A DNA stretch of 64,000 nucleotides from an uncultured Collinsella sp. (GTDB lineage Bacteria > Actinomycetota > Coriobacteriia > Coriobacteriales > Coriobacteriaceae). Where the stretch lies: the NCBI GenBank assembly GCA_958421275.1, contig CATZLI010000010.1, positions 7,613-71,612 of the forward strand, in the 5' to 3' direction. Below are positions 17,085 to 25,505 of the stretch, in pieces. How positions within the stretch are numbered: position 1 is the stretch's first letter; each line of letters starts with the position of its first letter. The notes under the pieces were generated by a model, which saw only the letters and a list, made by a program, of their open reading frames with translations, searched no databases and was not told the origin of the DNA. A program made the translations under genes and the position numbers.

Positions 17085-18470
17085 ATGACGGATCAGGAAA
17101 CGCCCGAGCGCGCGCATGTGACGGCCGACGATATCGAGGCCGCCAACGACCTCATCGACTTTATCGAGGCATGTCCCAGCATGTTCCATACGGCGGCGAC
17201 CATTATGGCCGAGCTCGACGAGGCGGGCTTTACCTACCTGCCCGAGAACGCGGCGTGGGATATCGAGCCGGGCGGTCGCTATTACACGCAGCGCAACACC
17301 TCGAGCGTTGTTGCCTTTAAGGTGGGCGAGGACCTGGCTGCTACGTGGGGCGAGGACGGCGTTGCCGGCGACTATCATTTTCAACTGACGGCGTCGCACA
17401 GCGATTCGCCTACGTTTAAGGTTAAGGCCGTGCCCGAGCTCGACGGCGCAGGCGAGACGCTGCGCCTGAACACCGAGGCATACGGCGGCATGATCGACTA
17501 CACCTGGTTCGATCGCCCGCTGGCGCTCGCGGGCCGCGTGTTGGTGCGCGAGGGCGACCGTATCGAGAGCCGCCTGCTTGCCACCGAGTGCGAGGTCGCT
17601 ATCATTCCGAGCCTTGCCATCCATATGAATCGTGGCGTTAACGAGGGCTTTGCGCCCAACCGCGCCGTCGACCTGTGCCCGCTCATCAGCGCCGGCGAGC
17701 TTAAGCAGGGCGACTTTGATGCTCTGATCGCCGACGAGTTGGACGTTGAGCCCGAGCAGATTCTGGGTCGCGATCTGTTCCTGGTCAATCGTCAGGATGC
17801 GCGCATTTGGGGCTGGGCCGACGAGTTTATCTCGACGCCCAAGCTCGACGACCTGGCCTGCGCCTATACCTCGCTGCAGGCATTTTTGGGTGCTGAGAAC
17901 GCGCGCGATATCTCGGTCTTCTGCTGCTTTGATAACGAGGAGGTTGGCTCCGAGACCAAGCAGGGAGCCATGTCGACGTTCTTGGCCGATGCGCTGCGCC
18001 GCATTAACGGATCGTTGGGCTTTGACGACGAGTCGTACCATCGCGCCCTTGCCGCATCGATGCTCGTGAGCTGCGACAACGCACATGCCGTGCACCCCAA
18101 CCACGCCGAGAAGTGCGACGCCCGCAATCAGGTTGTGCTCAACGGCGGCATCGTCATCAAGGAAGCCGCCAACCAGCACTACTGCACCGATGCCTTTAGC
18201 CGCGCGGTGTTCCAGGCCATCTGCGATGACGCCGACGTGCCCACGCAGGCCTTCGCCAACAAGAGTGATATGGCGGGTGGTTCTACGCTGGGCAATCTGT
18301 CGAACATGCAGGCGAGCATGCATGCCGTGGACGTGGGCCTGCCGCAGCTTGCCATGCACTCGAGCTACGAGACCGGCGGCGTGCGCGACGTGATGTGTGC
18401 CATCCGCGCCCTCACGGCCTTCTACGAGCGCGACCTCCATATCAATGGAGCCGAAAGCGTGGAGCTCTAA
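17085..18470 (+). CDS. M18 family aminopeptidase (aspartyl aminopeptidase-like)
   Basis: A cytosolic dizinc exopeptidase that removes N-terminal, usually acidic, residues. 461 residues. Seen: FIEACPSMFHTAATI at the N-terminus, zinc-binding ASHSDSPTFKVK (His105), CFDNEEVGSETKQGA carrying catalytic and metal-binding acids, DNAHAVHPNHAEKCD, and the C-terminal MHSSYETGGVRDV; all are M18 hallmarks. The start ATG 17085 follows GAAAGGGGAGAGC. An ATG at 16974 is also open, with AAGGAG upstream, but it would add 37 residues unlike the family. It is divergent from the choloylglycine-hydrolase-like gene; a small ORF starts at the base after its stop. Confidence 0.93.
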   Translation: MTDQETPERAHVTADDIEAANDLIDFIEACPSMFHTAATIMAELDEAGFTYLPENAAWDIEPGGRYYTQRNTSSVVAFKVGEDLAATWGEDGVAGDYHFQLTASHSDSPTFKVKAVPELDGAGETLRLNTEAYGGMIDYTWFDRPLALAGRVLVREGDRIESRLLATECEVAIIPSLAIHMNRGVNEGFAPNRAVDLCPLISAGELKQGDFDALIADELDVEPEQILGRDLFLVNRQDARIWGWADEFISTPKLDDLACAYTSLQAFLGAENARDISVFCCFDNEEVGSETKQGAMSTFLADALRRINGSLGFDDESYHRALAASMLVSCDNAHAVHPNHAEKCDARNQVVLNGGIVIKEAANQHYCTDAFSRAVFQAICDDADVPTQAFANKSDMAGGSTLGNLSNMQASMHAVDVGLPQLAMHSSYETGGVRDVMCAIRALTAFYERDLHINGAESVEL

Positions 18471-18653
18471 ATGCAAGCCGAAGACGAGAAGACCGAGGGC
18501 AGGTCTCAACTAATCGATCAGGGGTCGAAGCTGTTCGCCACCGCTTGCCATGAATCGGGAATCGACGTGTCCAACGCGTGGCCAGCGAGCGATGAAGAAC
18601 TCAAGCGTAGCGCCTATTCGGACCGCTATGATGAGGAGACGGACTGGCTCTAA
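18471..18653 (+). CDS. Small acidic hypothetical protein directly after the M18 gene
   Basis: 60 codons beginning at the base after the M18 stop: MQAEDEKTEGRSQLIDQGSK..., ending RYDEETDWL. It is hydrophilic and acidic, with no membrane segment or recognised motif. No strong ribosome binding site is separable from the upstream coding end, although stop-start adjacency would allow reinitiation. Codon choice looks less biased than in its neighbours. It could be a real coupled peptide or the tail of a lost gene; I cannot tell which. Confidence 0.4.
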   Translation: MQAEDEKTEGRSQLIDQGSKLFATACHESGIDVSNAWPASDEELKRSAYSDRYDEETDWL

Positions 18654-18762
18654 TAAGCGAAGTGTCGAAAACGCTAGATGTATGTTTGATATCACTTTGG
18701 CGAGAGTGTCGCAGACAGAACTACCGGTATGGCGCAAGCCAACCTGACCCCATTGCACCAAA

Positions 18763-18806
18763 CCTACCAAAAAGGGACAGGTTCATTTTGGCAGGTTTTA
18801 TCTGGG
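18763..18806 (+). repeat. GGGACAGG-core hairpin element, CCTACCAAAA variant
   Basis: CCTACCAAAAAGGGACAGG, then TTCATTTTGGCAGG and the flank TTTTATCTGGGAAAA; the A/G change leaves one unpaired stem position. Immediately upstream, 18740-18762 reads AACCTGACCCCATTGCACCAA, the reverse complement of the core found at 53816-53850, so two element types are stacked here. The gap 18654-19014 otherwise holds only the terminator at 18904 and a small hairpin at 18989-19010. Confidence 0.85.
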
Positions 18807-18903
18807 AAAATGCCGCAATGCCAACAGCTGGACGGAATTGTTGAGACACCGCAGGTTGAGCAAGCGTCAGCGAGCGATGTCCAGAGCGAACAAGTTGGCA
18901 TGA

Positions 18904-18947
18904 AAAAGGCAAGGCATAGACCTTCTGGTCATGCCTTGCCTTTTGAA
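18904..18947. terminator. Bidirectional terminator between convergent genes
   Basis: AAAAGGCAAGGCAT (18904-18917) pairs with ATGCCTTGCCTTTT (18931-18944); the loop AGACCTTCTGGTC can pair further. A-run and T-run flanks let it work on both strands, for the M18 side (+) and the 2-hydroxyacid dehydrogenase (-). Confidence 0.7.
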
Positions 18948-19014
18948 TGACAAATTGTCGCTCTGGGCGGCGCGCAGCGTCGACCGGTCCGCCGTTCGTT
19001 AGAACGGCGGAACC

Positions 19015-19950
19015 CTAATGTTCGATCCAACAACGTAAAGTTTCGCCGGCTTGCAGGTGACGCAGGTTCTCCGCGGCGATGTCGACCACATTGTTGAGCG
19101 TGGCTGCCAGGTGGAACCAGCCGGAGACGTGTGGCGTGATGAGCATGTTGGGCGCATTCCACAGTGGGCTTGTCTCAGGCAGCGGTTCGGGGTCGGTGAC
19201 GTCGACCGCGGCGCCGGCGAGATGTCCCGACTCCAGAGCGGCAACCAAATCGTCGGCAACCACAAGATCGCCGCGGCCGCCGTTGGCAAAGAAGGCGCCC
19301 GGTTTCATCGCGGCGAAGAACTCGGCGTTCGCCAGACCGCGCGTCTCGGGCGTGCTGGGCATAAAGGACGTGACGATGTCAGCCTCGGCCAGGCGCTCGG
19401 GGAGGGCGTCCATGCCGTCCATGTCCTCAAACACAATGGGGTAGACGAGTGGATGGCGCTTGATGCCGCGGACGTGCGCGCCCATGTTGCGGCAGAGTGT
19501 GGCGAAGTGGCCGCCGATATCGCCCGCGCCTAGCACCAGCACATTGGCGTTCTTGAGCGAGGTGACCGGCCCCAAATCCTCCCAGCGATGCTCGCGCTGC
19601 AAGTCGTGGTAGCCGGGCAGGCGCTTCATCATAGAAAGGACCATGGCAAACATATGCTCGCTTACGGCCTGGCCGTAGGCGCCCACCGAGCAGGAAAGCT
19701 TAGCGTCGGCTGGCACGGTGCCGGCGGCCAAGTAGTCGTCATAGCCGGCGGTCTGCAATTGCAACAGCTGGAGATGCTCGCATGCCGTGAGCATGCCAGG
19801 GTCGATGTTGCCCAAGATCACGTCGGCATCGGCGACCTGCTCGCGCGTGGCGGCGTCGGAGCTCGTGTAGATAAAGTCCTCGCCCGGAGCGCTCGACTCA
19901 AGAATTGCGCGATGGCGGTCATTGACGGGCAGCAAAACCAGGATGTTCAC
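19015..19950 (-). CDS. D-2-hydroxyacid dehydrogenase (NAD-dependent)
   Basis: 311 residues, with the two-domain fold of the D-isomer-specific dehydrogenases, which reduce 2-keto acids to D-2-hydroxy acids. Seen: QTAGYDDY, the Rossmann segment VLVLGAGDIGGHFATLC, the catalytic trio region FFANGGRGDLVV (Arg), DVTDPEPLP (Glu) and LITPHVSGW (His). The start is GTG 19950 (MNILVLLPVND), with GAGAGGA about nine bases upstream. The frame stays open to 20073, but that extension runs through a repeat hairpin and would encode element-derived residues, so it is rejected. Substrate not inferable; the divergent sequence is not close to SerA, PdxB or LdhA patterns. Confidence 0.85.
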   Translation of the reverse strand: MNILVLLPVNDRHRAILESSAPGEDFIYTSSDAATREQVADADVILGNIDPGMLTACEHLQLLQLQTAGYDDYLAAGTVPADAKLSCSVGAYGQAVSEHMFAMVLSMMKRLPGYHDLQREHRWEDLGPVTSLKNANVLVLGAGDIGGHFATLCRNMGAHVRGIKRHPLVYPIVFEDMDGMDALPERLAEADIVTSFMPSTPETRGLANAEFFAAMKPGAFFANGGRGDLVVADDLVAALESGHLAGAAVDVTDPEPLPETSPLWNAPNMLITPHVSGWFHLAATLNNVVDIAAENLRHLQAGETLRCWIEH

Positions 19951-19970
19951 AAGCAGTCCTCTCCGCTCGA

Positions 19971-20010
19971 CCTGCCAAAAAGGGACAGGTTTATTTTGGC
20001 AGGTTTTATC
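19971..20010 (+). repeat. GGGACAGG-core hairpin element, CCTGCCAAAA type
   Basis: Perfect 10-bp stem CCTGCCAAAA/TTTTGGCAGG around AGGGACAGGTTTA with the TTTTATC flank. It sits between the dehydrogenase start and the map terminator and lies within the 5' leader of the dehydrogenase gene on the minus strand. Confidence 0.88.
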
Positions 20011-20024
20011 AGGCAAAACGTTTA

Positions 20025-20070
20025 AATAAAACGCCGGATGCAAGACGAGCGTGCCCGTCAGCATCCGGCG
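20025..20070 (-). terminator. Intrinsic terminator of map
   Basis: CGCCGGATGC (20032-20041) pairs with GCATCCGGCG (20061-20070); on the minus strand the stem is followed by TTTTATTTAAA. It begins 9 bp after the map stop. Confidence 0.65.
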
Positions 20071-20079
20071 CATCCACGG

Positions 20080-20967
20080 CTACCAGCTCAGCAGCTCGTA
20101 GCCGTCCTCGGTCACCACGAGCTGTACCTCGCACTGGGCCGAATCGCTGCCGTCCTTGGTGCGCACGCACCAGCCGTCACCCTTGCTGATCTTGATGTCG
20201 GGCGCTCCGGCGTTGACCATGGGCTCGATGGTAAAGACCATGCCCGGAGCCATGATGGTGTCCACATCGGGTGCCTCGGTGGTAAAGCCCACAAACGGGT
20301 CCTCGTGGAACTCCTTACCGATGCCGTGTCCGCCGTACTCGCGTACCACGCTAAAGCCGGCGTCCTCGACCGTCTTTTGCACGGCCTCGGCCATCACGGA
20401 CAGCGGCAGCCACGGCTTGACGGCAGCCAGACCCGCCTCCACGCTGGCGCGGGTGACGTCGACCAGGCGCTGGCGCTCGGCAGAGACCTCGCCGATGCAG
20501 AACATGCGGCTCGAATCACTAAAGTAGCCGTCAAGAATCGTGGAGCAGTCGACGTTGATGATGTCGCCCTCGTGCAGCACGTCCGTATCGCAGGGGATGC
20601 CGTGACAGACCACGTCGTTGATCGAGGTGCAAACGCTCTTGGGGTAGCCCTCATAGTTGAGGTCGGCCGGCGTGCCGCCGTGCTCGACGGTGTAGTCGTA
20701 GATCATCTGGTCGATCTGGTTGGTGGTCATGCCCGCGGCGATGTGTTCGCCTACGTAATCGAGCACGCCCACGTTGATGGCGGCCGAGCGCTTGATGCCC
20801 TCGATATCGGCGGGCGCCTTGTAGAGCGTGCGGGGCAAAACCTCCCAGCCCTCTTCCCATAGGCGCTCAAGGCGCTCATCAAAGGCGCTATGGCATTTCT
20901 TATATTTTTTGCCGCTGCCGCACCAGCAAGCGTCGTTGCGGCCGGGCACAGGTCCGTTGTCAAACAA
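20080..20967 (-). CDS. map: Type I methionine aminopeptidase with N-terminal SEC-C zinc motif
   Basis: Removes the initiator methionine from nascent proteins. 295 residues: an N-terminal SEC-C motif (NDACWCGSGKKYKKCH, residues 11-26, CxCx8CH-type zinc site) fused to the M24 peptidase. Seen in M24: VCHGIP, NVDCSTILDGYFSDSSRMF with the two metal aspartates, REYGGHGIGKEFHEDP with the metal histidine, FTIEPMVN and SAQCEVQLVV with the two glutamates. The start is TTG 20967 with GAAAGGAAG seven or so bases upstream; no ATG fits. SEC-C fused MetAPs are known in several Gram-positive groups; the motif probably contacts ribosomes or partners, as inferred from SecA. Confidence 0.94.
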   Translation of the reverse strand: MFDNGPVPGRNDACWCGSGKKYKKCHSAFDERLERLWEEGWEVLPRTLYKAPADIEGIKRSAAINVGVLDYVGEHIAAGMTTNQIDQMIYDYTVEHGGTPADLNYEGYPKSVCTSINDVVCHGIPCDTDVLHEGDIINVDCSTILDGYFSDSSRMFCIGEVSAERQRLVDVTRASVEAGLAAVKPWLPLSVMAEAVQKTVEDAGFSVVREYGGHGIGKEFHEDPFVGFTTEAPDVDTIMAPGMVFTIEPMVNAGAPDIKISKGDGWCVRTKDGSDSAQCEVQLVVTEDGYELLSW

Positions 20968-21020
20968 TGGCTAACTTCCTTTCATCCGCAGCTAGTATAG
21001 CCCACCCACGCGTCCATAAA

Positions 21021-21087
21021 AGTTGCGGTGATATAGTTCCGATTTAAGCGGTTTAACAGCATAAATAGGAACTATATCACCGCAACT
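21021..21087. repeat. Inverted repeat with AGTTGCGGTG arms (second copy)
   Basis: Arms AGTTGCGGTGATATAGTTCC (21021-21040) and 21068-21087 pair perfectly over 20 bp around a 27-base centre. It matches the element at 14370-14436 in both ends. It lies upstream of map and downstream of the radical SAM gene, both on the minus strand. Confidence 0.85.
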
Positions 21088-21128
21088 GATGGAGTGGGAT
21101 GGCGGACACTGGCTGCTGCGTGGCTTTG

Positions 21129-21905
21129 CTAGTAGCTCACCTGGCAGGGAATGCCGAGGGCGCGCACGCGCGCGGCGATGGCGTCGAGCGCCTCGGGCGC
21201 TGCTTTGGCAAGGCCAGCGACCGGCGTCTCGCGTGCGACGGTGTAGATGGTCGCCTCCTGCGGGCGAATGCGCTCGAGCGCCGCGAGCCAAGGACCAACG
21301 TACTCCTCACCGGTGTTGTCGATGAGCCTGCCCTGATACTCGCCGGTCAAAAAGATCGTCTGGATAATGACATGACCGTTAAAGCTCGCGAACGTCTCAA
21401 TCTGATGCTCCACGTCGTAGGGTCCAACGGGTTGATCGAGCAGCTGGATAAATGCCGGGTCGACCGTATCGAGCTTGAGGATGTTGTCGTCGACCATCAT
21501 GAGCGCATCGTGCACCTGGGGACGGTCGGCGCGTGTGCCGTTGGAGAGCACGGCAATCTTGGTGTTTGGGGCCAGCTGGTCGCGAAGCGCGACGGCACCG
21601 GCGATGGTCTGCGGAAACTCCGGCGCGGCGGTGGGCTCGCCATTGCCGGCAAACGTGATTACATCGGGCAGCTCACCCTCGATTACCATCTCGTGCAGCT
21701 TGGCCTCGAGTGCGTCGAGCACCACGGCAGCCGTGTTATACGGCTCGTGGCAGGGGCGCTCGGCGTTGAGGCCGTTTTCGCAGTAAATGCAGTCGAACGT
21801 GCAGATTTTGCCGCTGGCCGGCATCATGTTGACGCCGAGCGAGAGACCAAGGCGACGGCTGCGAACGGGCCCAAAGATGGGGCTGGCATTCAAAAACGTA
21901 GACAT
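21129..21905 (-). CDS. Radical SAM protein
   Basis: 258 residues. Seen: SPIFGPVRSRRLGLSLGVNM, then the cluster motif CTFDCIYC (CxxxCxxC), the SAM-binding FAGNGEPTAAPEFP (GNGEPT), and VLSNGT. This is the subfamily often called Fe-S oxidoreductase or wybutosine-synthesis-like radical SAM; members carry a short C-terminal barrel end and no extra cluster. The biological reaction is unknown. The start ATG 21905 has GAGGAG nine bases upstream; ATG 21911 lies too close to that site. The frame stays open to 22499 but overlaps the divergent alpha/beta hydrolase gene there, so that part is ignored. Confidence 0.82.
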   Translation of the reverse strand: MSTFLNASPIFGPVRSRRLGLSLGVNMMPASGKICTFDCIYCENGLNAERPCHEPYNTAAVVLDALEAKLHEMVIEGELPDVITFAGNGEPTAAPEFPQTIAGAVALRDQLAPNTKIAVLSNGTRADRPQVHDALMMVDDNILKLDTVDPAFIQLLDQPVGPYDVEHQIETFASFNGHVIIQTIFLTGEYQGRLIDNTGEEYVGPWLAALERIRPQEATIYTVARETPVAGLAKAAPEALDAIAARVRALGIPCQVSY

Positions 21906-22130
21906 AGGCATATGCTCCTCAAGACAATTGTGCCTAAGCATAGCATCGGCTCCAAAGCAGGGTGCGGGCTCTTGCTTTACAAGTTTCGTTTTTTCACGTC
22001 GCCCATTATGCCGCGCCATGAAAAGCCTCGGGTCGGGTAAAGTTAATCTGTTAACAAGGTGTAAGGCAATGTGGGTCCATCCAACCGCGCTGACGTGCAA
22101 CTGGATGAGCATTGATGATGGGGGCACAAC

Positions 22131-22928
22131 ATGAATTTTACGGTCGAGAATGTGGGCACCACGATTGCCTGTCGCGAATATGCCGGCCCAGATGTGTCGC
22201 CTGATGCTCCTGCCTTGGTGTGCGTGCACGGCGCTTGTGTCGACGGCACATTTTTCGACGGTATCGCTTGTGAGCTCAGCCGCAACTACCGCGTAATTGC
22301 CTACGACCGCCGCGGCTGCGGTGGCAGCAGCGATGCGGCAGACGGCAGCTATGATCTTGCCGCTCAGGCCGCCGACCTGCAAGCCGTGATCGAACACGTT
22401 GGCGCTCCGACAAATGTGCTTGCGCATAGCGCCGGTACGTTGGTGGCGCTGGAGCTTCTTCGCGCCGAACCCCATCTCGTCGCCCGTGCGATTCTGCATG
22501 AGCCGGCTGTGTCGGCCGAAGGCGTCGGCATGGGCGCAGCTCCGGTTTTGCTCGATATGATTGCGGCTGGAAAGGTTTCAAGGGCGCTCCGGCTTTTCTT
22601 GGGAGCCCTCGGCGACTTGGACCCCGAAGCTCCCGGGACGACCGAAGCGGAAGCCAAACATGCCCTGCGCAATGGTCGTTGCTTTATGGCTAATGAATAC
22701 GGAACAAATATGACATATGCTCCCGACTGGGAGCGCGTCCGCGCGTCAAAGGCGGTGTCGGCCGTGTTTTTGGGCGAGCTTTCGGTCGATACACCCCGCG
22801 AGGCTGGCACGCGAGCGGCTGCCGAATATCTCGATTGCCCCCTTGTGACGATCCCGGGCGCGCATAACGGTCTGCGCGATCGCCCCGTTACGGCGGCAAA
22901 CGCCGTTCGCGATGTCTTGGAGCGTTAG
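22131..22928 (+). CDS. Alpha/beta hydrolase
   Basis: 265 residues, cytosolic. Seen: oxyanion-hole HGACVDGTFFDG, YDRRGCGGSSD, the nucleophile elbow VLAHSAGTLVALELL with Ser100, and the late catalytic histidine in IPGAHNGLRDRPV. The fold is clear but the substrate is not; relatives act on esters, lactones or small acyl compounds. ATG 22131 follows GATGGGGGCACAAC. It is divergent from the radical SAM gene with a 225-bp gap that holds no other recognised signal. The following 211 bp (22929-23139) have no recognised gene or repeat. Confidence 0.82.
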   Translation: MNFTVENVGTTIACREYAGPDVSPDAPALVCVHGACVDGTFFDGIACELSRNYRVIAYDRRGCGGSSDAADGSYDLAAQAADLQAVIEHVGAPTNVLAHSAGTLVALELLRAEPHLVARAILHEPAVSAEGVGMGAAPVLLDMIAAGKVSRALRLFLGALGDLDPEAPGTTEAEAKHALRNGRCFMANEYGTNMTYAPDWERVRASKAVSAVFLGELSVDTPREAGTRAAAEYLDCPLVTIPGAHNGLRDRPVTAANAVRDVLER

Positions 22929-23139
22929 CACGCTCGATGACCTGCGGGGAGAGGGGCTGTTAGCGTTTCGTCATTGTTAACGAATGCGCCCATAACCGCG
23001 CGCCCGCGGCTCCATTACCGCCGTTTGCCAGGTCATAAAAATGTAACGATAATCGCGCGTTTGCCTTCAGCTGTTAGATGCTACCCTTGTACCAATTGAT
23101 ATGCACCGTTGCCGTGCGTAACGATAGAAAGGGCCCCAT

Positions 23140-25020
23140 ATGCTCAATAATCACGAGGCCAATCTAACCGACGAGGAGGCTGCCGCCGAGGTCGCCCGTG
23201 TCGCGAAGACCTACCCCGTGGTACGTTTGCTGTCGGCCGATCAGATTAAGAGCGAGCCTAACTGCCTGCTCGCCGGCAATCGCTGCCCTTGTCTGCGTCA
23301 GTCGAGTCTTGAGGCCTTGGCAGATTCGGGTGAGGTATCGGAGCAGCTGCTCAATGATGGTACCGAGTACCGCGCTCGCCTGCGCCCTCTGAAGGTTGAG
23401 GGCGAGCCTCACGTCCTGCTGATGGTGCGTCCGATCGATGAGCAAGAGGCTGCAGAAGAGGACATCGTCTACACCGATGTGCTGACGAGTGTGCGCAATC
23501 GCCGATATTACGAGGAAAAGCTCCGTAGCGCCCGCATGAATGCCGGCGTTGCGGTGATCGACCTTGATGATTTTAGGGTCTTCAACGATACGTGTGGCCG
23601 TCATGCCGGCGACCTTGCGCTCGGTGCTGTGGCGACGGCCATACGCAGCGGAATTCGTTCGACTGACGAGCTTGTACGCTATGGCTGCGACAAGTTTGTG
23701 GTCGTCATGCCCAATATTCCCTCCGATGACTTCACCCGTCGCCTGCACCAGGTGTCCGATGCCGTTCATGCCACGATTGTTCCGGGCTATGAGTACGTGA
23801 GCTTGACGGCATGTGTTGGCGGTGTTCGCATTCATGGCGAGACGGTCGATGAAGGAGTTGGCCGCGCTGTCCAGTTATTGAGCCGCGCTAAGGCAAAAGC
23901 CGGTACGGTCGTGACCGATGCCGATTCCATCGAAGCCTTCCAAAGCGAAAAGCCTTTGGTGCTTATTGTCGATGACTCCGAGATGAACCGAGCCATTCTC
24001 AACGAGATGCTCAAGGACGAGTATTGCATCCTCGAGGCCGACAACGGTCGTACGGCGCTCGACATGGTCGACCGCTATGGCGATGAGTTGTCGCTCGTGC
24101 TGCTGGATATTGTCATGCCGGGCATAAGCGGCTTTGAGGTGCTGGCCGATCTGTCGCGCCGATCGGATATCGACAATCTGCCTTTCATCATGATTTCGAG
24201 CGAAGATTCCGATGATATGGTTCTGCGCGCGTACGAGCTGGGCGCCTCGGACTATATCAACCGCCCGTTTGACTCCCGTGTCGTGCGCCGGCGTGTAAGC
24301 AACACCATCCGCCTATACGCCAAACAGCGCCGCCTGACGAGTTTGCTGTCCCAGCAGTACAACGAGCGCGTCAAGAACAGTCGCATGCTCATCGACATCA
24401 TGGCCGGCGTTATGGAGCTTCGCAATGGCGAGAGCGGCAGGCACGTTACGAACATCGAGAAGCTGACCGAGCTGCTGCTTGGCTGTCTGGTCCAGCGTAG
24501 CGGCACGATCTCCCTCGACAATGAGGAACGCTCTACGATTGCCCTGGCTTCGGCGCTGCACGATATCGGCAAGATGTCGATTGACGATGCAATTCTCAAC
24601 AAACCCGGGCGCCTTACGCCCGAGGAGTTCGAGATTATGAAGACGCATACCACGATGGGCGCCGACATGCTGCGTGAGCTGGGCCGCCATCACGTCGGCA
24701 ATGCGCTTATGGAATATGCGTACCAGATTGCGCGTTGGCATCACGAGCGCTGGGACGGCAAGGGCTATCCCGATGGCCTTAAGGGCGACGAGATTCCCAT
24801 TGCCGCGCAGGTGGTCTCGGTGGCCGACGTGTATGATGCGCTGACGAGCGTGCGCGTGTACAAGGACGCTATCCCGCACAAGGAGGCGATCCAGATGATC
24901 CTGGACGGTAAGTGCGGCACCTTTAACCCGCTGTTGCTCGACTGCCTGCTCGAGGTGCAAGACCGTATTGCCGAGACGTTGGCACGCCCCGCCGACGTCG
25001 TCGCGTTTCCCACGATTTAG
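23140..25020 (+). CDS. Response regulator with degenerate GGDEF, receiver and HD-GYP domains
   Basis: 626 residues, no membrane segment. Order: N-terminal PAS-like segment (1-105), GGDEF domain (110-265) with the active motif reduced to GCDKF at 182-186, receiver domain (272-395) with acidic pocket DD at 278-279 and phospho-acceptor Asp323 in LLDIVMPG, and HD-GYP domain (about 410-615) with HD at 474-475 and HHERWDGKGYPDG at 534-546. HD-GYP domains hydrolyse cyclic di-GMP; the altered GGDEF probably only binds nucleotide. In the receiver, the usual Lys of the 'KPF' motif is Arg (INRPF). The HPt protein encoded 23 bp downstream is the obvious phosphodonor partner. AGAAAGGGCC precedes ATG 23140. 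Confidence 0.9.
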   Translation: MLNNHEANLTDEEAAAEVARVAKTYPVVRLLSADQIKSEPNCLLAGNRCPCLRQSSLEALADSGEVSEQLLNDGTEYRARLRPLKVEGEPHVLLMVRPIDEQEAAEEDIVYTDVLTSVRNRRYYEEKLRSARMNAGVAVIDLDDFRVFNDTCGRHAGDLALGAVATAIRSGIRSTDELVRYGCDKFVVVMPNIPSDDFTRRLHQVSDAVHATIVPGYEYVSLTACVGGVRIHGETVDEGVGRAVQLLSRAKAKAGTVVTDADSIEAFQSEKPLVLIVDDSEMNRAILNEMLKDEYCILEADNGRTALDMVDRYGDELSLVLLDIVMPGISGFEVLADLSRRSDIDNLPFIMISSEDSDDMVLRAYELGASDYINRPFDSRVVRRRVSNTIRLYAKQRRLTSLLSQQYNERVKNSRMLIDIMAGVMELRNGESGRHVTNIEKLTELLLGCLVQRSGTISLDNEERSTIALASALHDIGKMSIDDAILNKPGRLTPEEFEIMKTHTTMGADMLRELGRHHVGNALMEYAYQIARWHHERWDGKGYPDGLKGDEIPIAAQVVSVADVYDALTSVRVYKDAIPHKEAIQMILDGKCGTFNPLLLDCLLEVQDRIAETLARPADVVAFPTI

Positions 25021-25043
25021 TTTGACCAAAGGAGTTTTAACCC

Positions 25044-25400
25044 ATGATTTCCATGCGTGAGGCGTATGAGAAGATCGGCGCAAATTATGATGACGCGTGC
25101 GCTCGGCTGATGGGCGAGGAAATGCTTGCCCGCTTTGCCCTCAAGTTTTTGGATGACGAGAGCATGGACAAGCTGGAGGCCGCCATGGCGGCAGGAGACG
25201 CCGAAGGTGCGTTTATGGCAGCGCACACGCTCAAGGGCGTGAGCCAGAACTTGGGATTCGATAATCTGTACGAGCCGGCGGTCGTGGTGACCGAGGCGCT
25301 GCGCGGCGCCGATGCCGTTGACGACGCTCGCGAGGGAATGCATGCGCTGCAGCAGCAATATGCGGCTACGATGTCGGCTCTGCGCGAGGCGGCCGAATAA
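25044..25400 (+). CDS. Histidine phosphotransfer (HPt) domain protein
   Basis: 118 residues, a lone Hpt four-helix bundle. Seen: the phospho-acceptor segment AAHTLKGVSQNLGFDNL with His61, and a second helix VVVTEALRGAD typical of Hpt. It lies 23 bp downstream of the GGDEF/receiver/HD-GYP gene, with AAAGGAG upstream of ATG 25044, and shares its terminator, so the two form a phosphorelay pair controlling cyclic di-GMP hydrolysis (inference). No hybrid histidine kinase is in the window, so the source of the phosphate must be encoded elsewhere. An in-frame ATG at 25053 is an alternative start. Confidence 0.9.
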   Translation: MISMREAYEKIGANYDDACARLMGEEMLARFALKFLDDESMDKLEAAMAAGDAEGAFMAAHTLKGVSQNLGFDNLYEPAVVVTEALRGADAVDDAREGMHALQQQYAATMSALREAAE

Positions 25401-25445
25401 GAGCTTGCGAGCCTTGGACTGTGTGCCGGCAGCATATAGGTAATA

Positions 25446-25487
25446 GGGCGCCCCGCCGGACCATGTGGCCGGCGGGGCGCCCTTATC
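25446..25487. terminator. Bidirectional terminator after the HPt gene
   Basis: GGGCGCCCCGCCGG (25446-25459) pairs with CCGGCGGGGCGCCC (25469-25482) around a nine-base loop, followed by TTATCTGTT. It lies between convergent genes. Confidence 0.7.
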
Positions 25488-25505
25488 TGTTATGCGGTTC
25501 GCGAG

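Noticed and set aside
18662..18844. A 60-codon frame crossing the repeat element near 18763
   Set aside because: About half of it translates the element itself, and there is no ribosome binding site or family similarity.
19951..20073. N-terminal extension of the 2-hydroxyacid dehydrogenase containing DKTCQNKPVPFWQ
   Set aside because: This string is the translation of the repeat hairpin on the minus strand and also appears at 13586-13783. It marks the element, not protein homology.
22131..22499. Radical SAM frame extended to 22499 on the minus strand
   Set aside because: The extension is antisense to the alpha/beta hydrolase gene, and the start at 21905 has its own ribosome binding site and the expected N-terminus.
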